In this document: in pieces, positions 27,179-42,347 of the stretch
How the letters are laid out: every line of letters starts with the position of its first letter
How positions within the stretch are numbered: the stretch's first letter is position 1
Assembly (NCBI GenBank): GCA_026874595.1
Contig: CM049317.1
Location: 52,287,618-52,351,617 of the forward strand
Direction of reading: 5' to 3'
From: Sipunculus nudus
Taxonomy: Eukaryota; Annelida; Sipuncula; Golfingiida; Sipunculidae
Length of the DNA: 64,000 bases
Notes under the pieces: generated by a model
Told to the model about the DNA's origin: nothing
Databases searched by the model: none
What the model saw: the letters and a program-made list of their open reading frames with translations, nothing else
Position numbers and translations under genes: made by a program

Positions 27179-30100
27179 GGACAGACAGACGGGGGAGGGG
27201 GGGGGGGGGTTGGTAAGTGAAAGGATCGGGATATTTACATAAATTAGCTATATTTATGGTTTGCGTGGCGTAAGTAAGTCAAGCGTGTAGGGAGGGGTTT
27301 GGGTTTCGCTATACCCGGGTCGAGGGGGTAACATCTGCTGGTATCGGTGTCTCCCGGTCTGTTACAGACTCTGGCAGTGCTGTATGTCTGGCGGAGTTTG
27401 GCACCGAGCTGGTTAACCTGGTACAGGAAACAGGAGGGTTAACTACATCTACAGATTCAGTAATTAAGGGATGGGAAATGGAAACTCAGCGACTGTCACG
27501 TCCGTTATTATTCCGAAACGCACTCTAGTTGGTCCGAATCTTTACCCTGTTCAAGAACCGATAAAATAAGACCAACTAGAGCGGGTGTCGCATGTTAAAA
27601 ATTTGGAGCTGGATGCACAATTCAATTTCATGCTCTCATTGGTCTGATTACAATTCTTTGCTCTGTGCGCACCCTAGTGTTCAGACCAAGAACACCGTGC
27701 TATACAAAACAGCAGTTAAAACAAAAAGAGACCATGGACGACAGCTTTGTATGATATCTGCACGAAGGACGTACGTCCGTTCCTGATACACCGATATTTG
27801 ACACCAAAATACATGTAATAGCTTCGAATACCTTGCATCTCAATAATTTGCAAAGGCATGCCAAATGCTCGTGCAGTGTGTATAACATTTCTGCGATTTT
27901 TAAATGCTATAACATGTGCATGACCTAACATGACAATTTTAATCACAAGTCTCATATTTAGCTCCCGCGTGGATGTTATGAGTATAAGCAACGCAGGGTC
28001 ATCACTTTAATTGTTTTAAATAATTAGCAATAAATACCAGCATACATATTCACTGATAGTAATGGCATATTAAGCATGCAACAATTTAAACAGCAATAAT
28101 TTTCCCAAATAGAAAAGAAGACACATTGTGCACATCAACGTATAAGATATAGTATCATGTAGTTCAAAATACCAAACAGAGTTATGCTTGAGAAATATAT
28201 ATTATAAATGAAGATATAAAAAACGATATATGTGCTTAAGTGTATTAGGTTTTTCATTTATTACAGTAAGCAAACAAAAAATATTGTCATAGCATCACAT
28301 GTGTGCTGCCCGGCATTGTATCGGGTTTATCGATATCTCCTTTTCGTGTTTTTCTTCTTCAAATGGAACTTTCCCCACCAAAAAAGAAAATGAATAATGA
28401 AAAAACTATTTGTTAGATCATCACTTTTACTTTATTGCGTATGGTAAACTATTGACATAATTTTGTAAACCGAGATTATAGTACAAGGACAGGGGAAGTA
28501 AAGAATTTGATATCAGGTGATTGATGAAAGTTTCGTGGATAAGACTCTGGAAGAAATCGGTGTTTACCAGCCACCTGTGTAAAACTTATGAATACACCAT
28601 TCACCTGTGCAGGAGATAACAGTTCTTTTCCACCAGAGGTAGCCATTGAAATTTAAGAGATTTTCTTAATGTTTTTGTATAAAAAAATCCACAATATACG
28701 TTTGATACATCAACATAAAAAAAAACTAAAGAGAGATATCCTAATTCAGTTTATCAGAAAATTCAGTATATCACAGGTGCAAAAACGGTTTAAATTATTC
28801 CAAAATAATTATATGAATAGCCAATAAACGTAGGGTTGGCAACCAATGAGATATGCCTTTTCTGAAAATAATTGTTTAATGTATAGAAAAAAAATTTGGT
28901 TTCTCTCAAGATTTTTTAAACTCATATTAGGTCTTTAGACTGTTTGAAAATATAAAATGCTGATCACAAATGTTCAATAGGCATCCTCTGATGGAAAGAA
29001 AGTGGAACGGAGAAATGAACCTATCCCTCCATATGTTAAGTTGCCAGAGAGAAATAAATGCGCATGCGCACGTGTCAGTAGAAAATAGAACATTTGCACC
29101 GAAGGTCAAGGATGTTATAAAGAAAAGATTAATACGCATGCGCACGGACTTGTCTCATTTTTCTCAATCATAACCTCTTTAACTTTATAAATGAAACCAA
29201 AAAAAATATTTGGTACGAGTCTCATTTAGTATAAATGGAATAAGGAGAAAGTTCTAACACAAGTTTATTGGTCGAAAAAACAATATGATTTTTTCATTTA
29301 AATTAAAATGTGTACTCTGAAAAAAAAAATAAATGGTTGTATAACCTCTCAGGGTGTAATATATATACTGATATATTTTTTAAATATTGTTTTTGTTGTG
29401 ATTGGCGGTTATGAATTGTGAAGCTATGAGACAGGCATGCTGATGTACGCCATCTGGCGGAACGGTTGTGTACCAGGGTCGAGCGGATAACACCGGCTTT
29501 GGTCGGCGTCTCCCGGTTTTCCACAAACTTTGCCAGTACTGTACATTTGGTTCAACTGGGCGTTCAAGTTGCTAACCTGTCAGAACCATGTAAAATATAA
29601 GTCTGAACCCTTCTTATAAAAGTTTCCACCTGGCATTAACCAGAGTATCATAGATAGAATTACAATTTTATTTTTAATAATAATATACATATATCGGTAT
29701 TTAAAATCTATTCACACAGTAGCATCCCTTTCATTAAATGTAAACAGATATTTTTTTTAGATCAATCTCAAAAACACATTAAACTGAGCTTGCGAAAGGT
29801 TAAAGTTCATGCACAGAATAGTTTTACAGGATGATAATATACATCTGCTATGATTTATTGAGTCACGAAAGTCACTGTGTATTGATACCGTATGGTCTAT
29901 CTCACTACAGATCGTTAACAGCTGCACAATAGTTCCTAAGAATAAAATATTGTACATGTCTTGAGTTTTCCTGCAAGGTAGTATCATCTAATACAAATGG
30001 CAAATAAAGTCACTAGTAAAGAGAATTTTAATAATATACTGAAACATGCTTCTCATTAACAGATTGAAGAAAATTTATTTCAGCCATACCGTGTAGCATT

Positions 30101-33100
30101 TCATTTAAGTTTAGCAAGCATTGACTATGTAATGTTGAGTCCATATTGGGGTCAAATAAAATATTAGCACAACTCTCTTGAGTCATAAAGGGTGATTCAT
30201 TTTATCTCACTGTTTATCAGAAAGTAAAGGTGATAGGTCTTACCTCGGTAACTTTCTCTGGGGGCAGACTAGCAGTGCCAATATCAGTGATCTTACTGAA
30301 TCGCCGTTTTCTATTCTCATCCTGAAAGTTTCTCCAGTCAAACGAAGCCGTCGCATTGTCGTAAGCGAACTTCCGGAAGGCGGCACGTTCACCACTAGCT
30401 TCAACCTAATCGAGACGGAAAAAATCTTTGAATTTCATGGAAACACATAATTTGTCATTATGTAGTGACATTTTTACATGACATAATGTATTAATGTGTT
30501 CTAGAAATATCAATACGTGCATGACCATTATTGTCAGGTATGCCTCCACAAGTAGGGTATGTGTTCATCCCCGCTTGTGTGTATGTTTGTGTGTGTGCGT
30601 TTGTGTTTTTTCACAACTTAACTAACAACTTAAATTCCTTAGAATGCAGATTTCTAGTTATCAGAAATAACAAATCAAGACTTCACTTGACGTCCGTTTT
30701 ACTAGATTGTTTCCTGTGTAGTCACTGTGACTGGTTTGAGGTCATGATAGACTAGGTATGCATGACACAATAAGAAAGAAATAAACCACTCTCTTACAGA
30801 TATCGATAAACGCGAATTAACGTTATATGTGCGCCTCTCTGGTTTGCAGCGATCGGGACGAGAAACATGAAAACCGTTTTTAGCTCAGCTGACTGAAAGT
30901 CATCTGAGCTATAGCGATCACTCTTTGTCCGTCGTCCGTCTATCCGTCTGTCCGTCTGTCTGTCTGTCCGTCTGTCCGTCTGTCCGTCCGTTAACCAGGC
31001 ACAAATCGTAACCGCTGGACCTAGAACCTTGTAATTTGGGATTCTGAGAGGTCCATAAAAAATCTCCTTGGAAACCAGAAATTAGGTCTCTGTTACCTAT
31101 ATCCTTCGAGCTATGTGGCCCCAAAGTACCCCCCAGAAAAGTAAAAAATTTCATACAAAAACTTCAATATCTCATCAACTACTTGACTGATGGTCATGAT
31201 TTTTGGCATACATATTGATCATGAGATGTTACATCACTTCCTGCAGACTGGTGGCGCCACCTGTATTTTTCGATTTTTTACGATTTTTTTTCTCTATTTT
31301 TGAGACCTTTAAAAATGTGAACATCTGTTAACAAGGCACAAATCATAAAGACTGGACATAGAATGTTAATTCTTGACACACTGAGAGGTCCATGAAAAAT
31401 CTCCTTGGAAACCAGAAATTAGGTCTCTGTTACCCATATCCTTTGAGCTATGGGGCCCCAAAGTACCCCCCCAGAATAGTAAAAAATTTCATACAAAAAC
31501 TTCAATATCTCAATAACTACATCACTGATGGTCTTCATTTTTGGCATACATATTGATCATGAGATGTTTGATCAGTTCCTGCAGACTGGTGGCGCCACCT
31601 GTACTGTTTGATTTTTTACGATTTTTTCCTCTATTTTTGAGACCTTTGAGGATGCTGTCATCTGTTTGTGTGGCACAAATCGTAACGACTGGACCTAGAA
31701 TCTTCATTTTCGACACACTGAGAGACCTATGAAAAGTCTCCATGGAAACCAGAAATTAGGTCTCTGTTACCCATATCCTTCGAGCTATGGGGCCCAAAAT
31801 TACCCCCCAGAATAGTCAAAAATTTCATACAAAAACTTCAATATCTCATTAACTACATCACTGATGGTCATGATTTTCGACATACATATTGATCATGAGA
31901 TGTTTCATCAGTTTGTGCAGACTGGTGGCGCCACCTGTATTTTTCAATGTTCACGAATTGTTTTCTCCATTTTTGAGACCTTTAAGGATGTAGTTATCTG
32001 TCAACAGGGTACAAATCGTAATGACTGGACCTAGAATCTTCGTTCTTGACACACAGGGAGACCCATGATAAGTCTCCATGGAAACCTGAAATTTGGTCTC
32101 TGTTACCCATATCCTTTGAGCTATGGCACTCCAAAGTACAGCTCAGAATAATGGAAAATTTGATACAAAAGCTAAAGTATCTGAACAACTAATGCAGAGA
32201 TAACCATAATTGTTTGCATGGATATTGATCATGGAGTGTTTCATAAGTTTCGGCAGACTGGTGGCACCACCTGTATTTGTTCGGTTTTTTTTACGAAATT
32301 TTTCTGTATTTTTGAGACCTTTAAAGATATGAACATCTGTTAACAGGGCACAAATCATAAAAACTGGACCAAGAATCTTCATTCTTGACACACAGGGAGA
32401 CCCATGAAAAGTCTCCATGGAAACTTGAAACTAGGTCTCTGTTACCCATATTCTTTAAGCTGTATGGGTCCAAAATACCCCCCCCCCCCAGAATAATGGA
32501 AAATTTGATACAAAAACTGCAGTATTTCAATTACTACAACACTGATGGTCATGATTTTCGGCATACATATTGATCATGAGCTGTTCCATCAGTTTCTGCA
32601 GACTGGGTGTGCCACCTCTATTTTTTTTCAAATTTTTACGAATTTTTTTTTTTTGAGACCTTTAAAGATGTGGTTATCTGTCAACAGGGTACAAATCGCA
32701 ACAACTGGACCTAGAATCTTCATTCTTGTCATGCAAGGAGGCCCATGAAAGGTGCCTGTGGAAACTTGAAATTAGGTCTCTGTTACCCATATCCTTCAAG
32801 CTATAGGACTCCGAAGTATCCCTCAGAATAATGGACAATTTGATACAAAAACTGAAGTATCTGAACAACTAATGCAGAGATCACCATGAATTTTTGCATG
32901 GATATTGACCATTAAGTGTTTTTATTTGTTTCTGCAGACTGGTGGAGCCACCTGTATTTTTGTATCCGCCAAAACGAAGTTTTGCGGATACTATGTTTTT
33001 GACAGAGTTCCTCCGCCGCGGCGGCGTTCGTTTCCAGAGAGCTCCTCGGAGACTAATGGACCGATTTTTCCAAAACTTACACCTATTATCGGGTCACATG

Positions 33101-36100
33101 TGAACTGGTGCCTAACCAATTTGCATTGACCTCTGACCTTTTCTCTCTATCCAGTGTCCATTTGTGGGTCTGTTTCCACTCATAAACCCTCATATCTCGG
33201 GAACCGTTTGACTGATCAGGAAATAAAATTGATACAAATGTAGCCCTTGGATTGCTTATAACATACACAAAAAATGGTGGCGCCACCTGTAACCATGTTT
33301 GCACAGTGTCCATCTGTTCATCTGCCTTGGGTTAAAATCACTCATATCTCTGCAGTGAATTGACTAATTCACCTGAAATTCGTCATGTGTATACATCCAG
33401 GATAGCTTTCTTGATTTTATGACAGGTGGCGCCACCTACGTTCACGTTCACGCTGATGACATCCAAGCTTATATCTCGGGAACCGTTTGACCGATCAGGA
33501 AATAAAATTTATACAAATGTAGCCCTTTGATAGCTCTGTAACATACACAAAAAATGGTGGCGCCACCTGTAACAATGTTTGCACAGGGTCTGTCTGTTAG
33601 TCTGCCGTGGCCTAAAATCACTCATTTCTCTGTAGTGGTTCGACATAACTGCCTAAAATTTTGCAGGTTTATACATCGTGGACAGCTTTCTTGATTTTAT
33701 GACAGGTGGCGCCACCTACATTCTAGTTAACGCTGGACACATCCAAGCTCATATCTCAGGAACCATTTGACCGATTGGGCCAAAATTGTGCATGTGTTTA
33801 GATCTCACATAGGTCTTTATCATACACAAAACTGGAGGGGTTACCTGCAAAGATTTTTGCACAGTGTTTGTCTGTTTGTCTGCCATGGGCAAAAATCGCT
33901 CATATACATGTAGTGGTTTGACTTTTCTGCCTAAAATTTTGCAGGTGTATACAACTTGGACAGCTTTCTGGATTTGTGGTAGGTGGCACAACCTACATAC
34001 ACATTTAGGCTGCAGACATCCATGCTAATATGCAACATACCTCACTCTATTTCCCCTTGCCACTCAATCCATGCCTCACTATCCGATTTTGGCAGATACA
34101 TGTAGTCACTTGTCTGTTACCTGTATTCTAGTTTTAAAAGTTTACACATTTTTCTCTATTTTTGAGATATATAAATACAGACTAAATCTTGGCCTGTTGG
34201 TTAATCTGTTTGATGCTTCAGTTGAATGGGTATATACTACCATTCTGATGATAAAATTTCCTTTTGCGAATCTCTTCCCAGTCAGCTGAGCGTCATGACC
34301 CATGGGTCACTTGTTCTTTCCTAGCACTTGTACATGTAAATCGTAGGCCCGTCGAGTTTTTGTTCTAAAGAAAGCGTAACATCGCGTATTATTGTGAGCC
34401 ATAATTCCAAATTGAATGTACGATAAAATCTTGTTGAACTATTAAAACGAGATTGCTATAGTTACCTTAAAACGTCCTGAAACGAAAACGCCTGCCGAAA
34501 AGTACAGTCCTATATTGTTAGAAGTAATTCAGTCTTTTTTACCCTTTGTTAATTGATATATGATTTTGCAACAATAATGGTGTGCGGAAGTTACTGTATT
34601 CCGAGCGTTCGGTCACACAAGGGAGTGTTCGGAATTCCATAAAGATATAATACTACAATATCTTCTAATGTTTCTCAATTTTTTGGCTGACTAACAAAAA
34701 AATTTTCCGGTTTTTGTGAGGGACCAATCTCAAAATTACAAATCTTATCATATCAATGTATACTATTTTATAATTATTAAAAATAAGTTTTTGTGAAGGA
34801 GAATTTATCTATCTTTGATGAATAATGGAAACATTTATATTAATGATAACCTGAATGCACAGTTGCATTCATCATTCTGCGGTCTGTTTGTATTTAATTA
34901 TTTGAAACTGTCAAGCTGTCAATGTTTTTATATCCTCTGTTGATTTATCGTTTTATGTAGATCACCGTTTATCTATGTATGTACCAGATGTGACAATCCA
35001 TGGGTCATACTCTATGTCATCACCCGGTATACAGCCGGAATCAAGTCATTGTGACGTAATCAATTATCTGCCATCAGCCCTTATCTCACTTTGTTCTGAC
35101 AGATGACTGATTATACCCAGGGAACGTTTACCCAGTTTATGCCTGCCGGCAATTTCGCGTTTAAACCGATCGTGAGACCAGCAGAAACTTATCAAGTCAG
35201 TGCTCAAAGTTTATAATGATTCATTCTGCCTTCCAACTTATAACAAGAATGGAATATATAAAATACGGTGAAACCTCTGTAATGGTGCCACTTTTGGAAC
35301 TGGGCCAAACTGACATAATTGCCCACTATATAGAGGTGACCGCTTTATGGAGAGGCCTATAATATAAGTAGGTTCCACTGTTTATACAGGCTGTGTAATA
35401 TTATCCGGAAAGCTGTTATTTATTTATTGCACATTATTATTGCCTTAGTTTCTAAGAATAAGAAAAAGTCATTACGAAAGTACACTATCTGATATGCCTG
35501 TAGCACTTTGTGGGATCCGAAGGTGTAAATTCACAAAACGTATATAAAAAAAAACTCTTTTTATTGTACTTTTGTACGTACTGTTGTACTTTTTAGGTCG
35601 GTATTATGCTGCCTTTGTTTACTTGTCTAATATAAATTATATAATCTTTACGTGTAACTTTAGGGTGCTAAGCAGTTATTTTGGAATAAATTTTAAAGTC
35701 AGTTGCTATATCGTATTGCTTATCATACCCTAAGTAAACGTTGCTAAAGGCTTATCTGATATCACCTGATCAAACAGTCAACTACATCAAACGTTATTAT
35801 AACTGCTTTATTGATTTGAGCAACAAAAATGTCTATTCCTGCTACAAAACATCAAAACGATTATCACCATTTCGGCCCTTTGACATTAGAGAGTCTACAA
35901 CCAGCATACTGGCTGTCAAGTACGCTGGCAATTGACATAAACTAGACCAATTCTTAGCTGTTGATAAGCTTTCTAACAACATCTACCAGGAACGAGAAAA
36001 AAATCTGTTTTAACTCAGCATATTGCTAAATACCTCGCTGCATATTTGTTGAATTTCTGAACTCATTAAAAGCATTGCTCACACGGGTAATTGGACGGCA

Positions 36101-37680
36101 GCTAACCTGTACGCGATACAGGAAATAACTCGTTACAATTTAGGTTTGGATTGTGTATTCTTTTGTGTTAATTCTTCATTCTTTATCTAATGTGAAGATT
36201 ATGGGCTGTTTACCACGAAATCAATGCGACAAGATGGATGACCATTGCGATGCATTCCTCGGTATGACTAGCAACATGACTCAAGTTAGGCTTACCAGTC
36301 TAATATTGGTGCCTACTGGGTCGTGTACTCAAGGCTACAAAACGATGGACTGGAACTTGTACTATCTCTGGTGTATCAGATCATACACAATGCGCTATGT
36401 ACTGTTGCTGAGTCTGACGCGATAATCATTGTATCAATGAATGAAGAGGCACGGAACGATAATTTATGGCTCTAACAAGAATACATGAGATAATTGAAGG
36501 CTCTGACAAGAATCAATGATTATCGATGGGTCTGACAAGAATCCATGAATTAAATAATCGAAAGCCCTTACTATAATGAATTAGATCACGATTGCTAGCT
36601 CTGACAAGAAACGATACAATCATCGATTGATTGGGTGTTATTCTGAATTAAAATCATCTTTGAATCTTTATAAACTGGTACAGCAAACCTAGCGTATTTT
36701 ATGTTTTTAATCTGTATCTGACGAAATAAACTGCCAAGGAATTGTTACAGTTCATCAAAATAATTAAAGGTACATTAAATTTTTGTTAAATCATGTATCC
36801 ATCTGGTCTCTGCCACTGAAACAAGGATACAAAGTTTCAATGTTGATGACAACGGTATTTTCTGTTAGGCAAAAATCATGATTGCTTATTTCTCCTCTTC
36901 GAATTCTTAAATTACTTATATTAATGTTTAATGATTTTTACAGTGATTAACACCAGACATATATATACCAATACTCAACTGTGAGAAACGACGGCATTTG
37001 CCGTGGAGAGGATGGTGACGTTGAAACGCGGTCACTTTTTAATCAATAATCATAAGATATGTATTGCCAGGGTCAGGAACCAGTGTATCTGGTCACCATG
37101 TTTATGAGATTTTCAGACTGATTAATTGACACGAGATCCCGTACCTTGAATCATCCGGATACTTTTTAGAACAAAGAACATGGCAAAGTTCCAGATGTCA
37201 CGTGCACTGACGTCTGACGAAATGTTCTTATAGATAACACTGAGGACAACTGATGGACAGGTGCCAAAAACGTTAAGGACTTCTATTCAGGGACACAACG
37301 TGATTTCAAACGTGTCTCAGTGTGAAGGAAACATAAAATGAAGCACAGAATTGTCATTGGCGATGAAAATTATATGGTAATTTATTTAAAATCTTCAATA
37401 TTTTGGGGATCTAAAGATGTATCGATTTTGCAAAAATGTAATTTTGAAAAATAAAAAAAAAGAATAAAAAAAGTGCAATATAATCAACATGATTTGTTCC
37501 CATCATATGAACCAACACAACTTTCATCAGAAGAAACAATAGGTCAGGCATTACTAAAAACTGCATAATTAAAACTGCATTATGATAATAGTAATAATAC
37601 CTCAACTAGAGCAATCTCCTAGTACTCCTTCATCTGGGCACACTGCTACTACCACTACTGCAACTGCTACTATACTGCTG

Positions 37681-37714
<34 letters not shown>

Positions 37715-37773
37715 CACTACTATTTCTACTACTTTTACTACAACTGCTACTGCTACTGCTACTACCACTCCTG

Positions 37774-37819
<46 letters not shown>

Positions 37820-39550
37820 TACTACTACTGCTACAACTACTGCTACCACAACTACTGCTACTACTACTACTACTTCTAGTGCTGCTACTGTTACTGCTAC
37901 TGTAACTACTACTACTACTTCTACTTCTCATAATAAAAATATTAATAAAACAGTATTAGAAGTTTAAAGAGGAAAATGGTGCAGTAAAAATAATGATATT
38001 TAGTACTTCCAGAAGAAACCTGTTCCTCAAGAATACAAGTATTAGTAGGCAGTGGTAGTTGCCTTCGATTTAGTGGTGAAATTAGTAGTACATCAGTAGT
38101 ACAACCGCAACAACCAGAAATCTGCATTCAAAGGAATACATGCCTCCGCCACGTTTGCATTCACTTATTCTACCCATATATGTGACTTGATTGGTGAATA
38201 TTCATTGATGACACCCTTGAATCCGGATCACCAAAAATTAATCGATTCTTGTTTGGCCCACTCCCGAATTGCTCAGAAAATTTCATGAGATTCCGTTCAT
38301 GATTGCGTGAGTTATGTGATCAAACACACAAATAGATACAAACAAACACACAAATGAACGAAGATAAAAGCATACCCGCCATAAAACAATATATATGGTA
38401 GAAACGGTAGCAGGGCGACTGCAGTAGAAATAGCAGTACAGGTATCAAATGCTTCTCTGAGTTGTTTAATCTATATCAAAGGCAACGTTTGAAAATAGGC
38501 AAAGTTACAAATAGGCAATTAATCGTCCTAGAAAACTGTGCCCTGTAACATAAATATAATAACCTTTTAGGTTCAGAGTGATCCTTCACATTAAGCGATT
38601 TTTGTTAATTGACCCACATTCAGATGTGTACGGTGCAAAGGCAATCAGTTTTAACTGTGGCCACAAATTTAAAGTTGACTCTCAACCTTAAATTTCACAA
38701 GAAGTTAATGTTTAACTATGTATATACCTGGATGTTGTGGCACTTATACTGCCGGCTGGTCGTCTAGTACATACAACAACTGATCAAGGAGCATTGAGTT
38801 TAAGAACTATGGGGACACGAGTAAAGTTTGAATTAAAGGTCATGATGTCAAAGGCTTTTATCTATTAAGAATCCTTATGCAAACGTAATATCTTCTTATC
38901 TAATCAGGATCACGAAATGTACATAGTTTCTTTGTAGACGCTAATTACTAGTATCTGATAATATGAAAAGGCTTACCACTTGGCTCATATATAGAGCTAT
39001 ATTAAAATCATCCCTGACGGTCAAATTACGCAACTATTGATACCTCCTTACGTTTCACATTTTACAGAAGTTAATATCCATATAATTATAAAAGTTGATA
39101 AACATGACTTAAACTGATATTTTGTAGAAAATAGTAGTAGTAAAAATAGTAGTAAAGATAGCAGATATTTTTGTAGTAAAAACTGTTGTTTATATATATT
39201 TGTATAGAGAGATCCATAAATATAAAAGAAATTCACTTGCACAAGCATATATAATACTCTGTATGTATGCTATCATTTGTGGGTGTTTGTTTGCCCATCT
39301 GAACCCCCAGCGTTTCTGATCCCTTCATCACATAGCTATTTCAAAACACAATGTATATTCCTGGTCTACGATTATATGTACCTGTATTTATATCTGACCT
39401 TGGCACGGGTTAACAAAACGAGTGATGATTAAAGCTATCCTGCCAAGCTGCTGAGTAATGTCAATATATATGTATAAACAGAGTGGCGCCACCAGAGGTC
39501 TGGGAAACTCTGGGTACCTAATGTCACTCCCCTCAACGCAGTGGTAGCGC

Positions 39551-39605
<55 letters not shown>

Positions 39606-39690
39606 AGAGAGAGAAAGAGAGAGAGAGAGGATATAGAACATATATCATAATGCCAATATATTTAAGGAAATATAAAATCTAGAAAATACA

Positions 39691-39766
<76 letters not shown>

Positions 39767-41025
39767 TACACAAATGCAAATACATAAAGGAATTTATATT
39801 TTAATTCAAATAAACAATTCCACGATTCTTTAGATTTAACATGATATCAATAAGATTCATTTAAAATAAAAATATCTTTGATGATATTAATTATTACAGA
39901 TGATAAGAAAAAAGGGTAAAATAAATATAAAAAATGCAAACATTTGCGAAGTGCAGGAGTGTGTCAGCAAATGGAAAGTTATTGAACGTTGCACGCTGGC
40001 ACACAGCTAGTGTATGCCACTCCTCATATACTTATCAAGGCACTCGTGCGCTTAACGGTGGTACTAATGTTGATCAATGATGCGCTATGGGGGTCATCAA
40101 CAGATCAACAGCGACTGATAGGGGATGAACATGCTCAATACCTGTATCGTTTAGATATGCCGAGCTGGTTTTAAAGTTTATGCCCTGGCTCCTGTATAAT
40201 TTATGAAGCACTTTTGTGTCCTCGGAACCTGTGGGTTACTACCTTAGATCCTGTTCACTGATAACATGTAGCTGTGTTGTGTGCTTTGATCAAACTCAAA
40301 AACGCAAAGACTTAAACCTTAATTTTTACGTTCTGATAATTATTCACATTATTTATGCAAATCTTTTTATTTAAAGAAATTACGAATTCTCCATAAAAAG
40401 TATTATGATTAGTTCTCAGATTTGTTGTTATTCTTAGATTAGTATTATACACTTTTATAAATAAGATTTGAGGCCAGATAATAAGACAATAAACTGTTTC
40501 GTATTACTGCCTATATTTGTTATAATCAAAATATGCTATGGAAACTTTTATATCAAAGTATGCCAAATGAACATACCGGTAAGTATCTTTACATGTACAC
40601 CAAACAAGTTAATAGTGACAAATTAAATAGAGTATATAAAAAGAAACTTATATGAAAACTAAATATTAACATATATCAGCATGGTAGTAAAAGTGAAATT
40701 GCGAAGTTAACTGAACGAGTATTTGTATCTAATTATTAGCTACACAGGAGCTAACGTGAATACAGAGCAGACTAGTAATCTGCATTTGAAAGAATACAAC
40801 CCTCCGCCATGTAGACATTCGCGTATGCGGCACACATTCCCAGGTTCATTCGAGCATAAGTGACTGAAAATTTGTGAATATTGCTTGGTGACGTTTCTGA
40901 GTCCGGACCATGTGCCGGATCAGTACCAAAACATAACTGATTTTTCCTTGGTCCATTACCGAAATGCCTGATAATTTCATGAAATTCAATTCATGATTGC
41001 GTGAGTTATGTTGTAAAGGAACACA

Positions 41026-41098
<73 letters not shown>

Positions 41099-42258
41099 GT
41101 ACACACGAAAGGGATTGAACGCAAAGCCTTCTTGTGCAGACAATAAATGTATATACGGAACTTAATACTAATTGTATCATTAAACACAAATACAAGATAT
41201 TAGGTGTAGAAAGCGAAAGATCTGACACACAATGCGCAGGGCTGTATCGAGATTTTAGGAAATACAATTTGGTGGAATTTATCTTTATAGATGGAGCACG
41301 ATTTCCTATGTAAGTGGTCCCTTGTTTGGCGTGTTTTAAAGTGTGGGGAATCTTATTGGCCCCTGTTATCACCGATAGCCCAGCAGTATCTGAATACCCC
41401 ACGCCCCGACTTTGTCCTTTAGAGGTCAGGGCACAAACCATTTGTCAAATGTGTGTTGTTATCTCTGATTTTTATCTCTTCTCCTAGTACAGCTCCCGAT
41501 AATATGGGGGTATGTAACAAGATGACCAACGCAAGAACGAGGTTTTACCGGAAGTGTAGACTTGTGTCTTGATCTTTATGATGGTGAACATAGCTCTGAA
41601 CGCTTTTTACAAACACTTAAACCTTGTTCCGAATACCAGCTGCAAAAACGTCAACACACTTGTGTAGGATTTGAGCAGGCTTCACAGAAAGACTAAAAGG
41701 AGAAAAATCAACCTTTCCCCAACCATTTGAGATGATGGCTTTGAATAACATACAATTGTGCTTGCATGTTGCCCTCCATGATAACCTTCACATATTAAAA
41801 TTCTTCTTTCGGTGGCTTACATTTTGTGTAATCATCAAATACATTGAGTGGTACCTGGACGAACTTTTTATTATCTTATTTGCTCTTTAACTCCCTTTTT
41901 TTTACACATGACCTGAATTTCTATGGACCATCTGGGGATTCAGCTTGTCGCTGACGTCACCATATACAAAGATTACTATGACAGAGTAAATGTGCTTAAT
42001 AATACAGTATGTGCATTCTCTTTTGAACTAGTCCCCCCCCCCCCCCGACTGGTCATATAGTCACTTCTGAGAGAGAAAAAAACATGCAGTGCAAGAAATA
42101 ATTATCTTAGAGGGACGGAAAATACCTGGGGGCTTTATAACAGAGGCGCACGGAAAGTAATGTCAATAAAGTTGGGTGGACGGGGGGGGGGCATATATCT
42201 CCAACTATTATGCTAGAGGGATGGTCAATGTAATAATCCCCCTGCCATTCCGAGAATA

Positions 42259-42347
<89 letters not shown>

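Larger units (their letters stand above)
30877..34315 (+). mobile_element. Non-autonomous interspersed element, TTTTTAGCTCAGCTGA...GGGTCACTTGTT type
   Basis: Begins TTTTTAGCTCAGCTGACTG and ends CAGCTGAGCGTCATGACC...GGGTCACTTGTT. The same ends bound 61079-63515. It contains (TCTGTCCG)n, six tandem units of about 337 bp (about 31140-32945) and a nested second element (32960-34100). No protein domain was seen. It lies in intron 1. Confidence 0.75.

Noticed and set aside
30918-33313. Several 60-90 residue frames with similar sequence ([12 protein letters not shown]-like)
   Set aside because: They repeat because the 337-bp DNA unit repeats; each is broken differently and none resembles a transposase or other protein.
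36153-36425. 90-residue open frame on the plus strand in intron 1
   Set aside because: No recognisable domain, no flanking gene structure, and within the length expected by chance.
37582-37931. Leu-rich and Ser-rich open frames of about 100 residues
   Set aside because: Low-complexity trinucleotide tract, no conserved motif, lies in intron 1.
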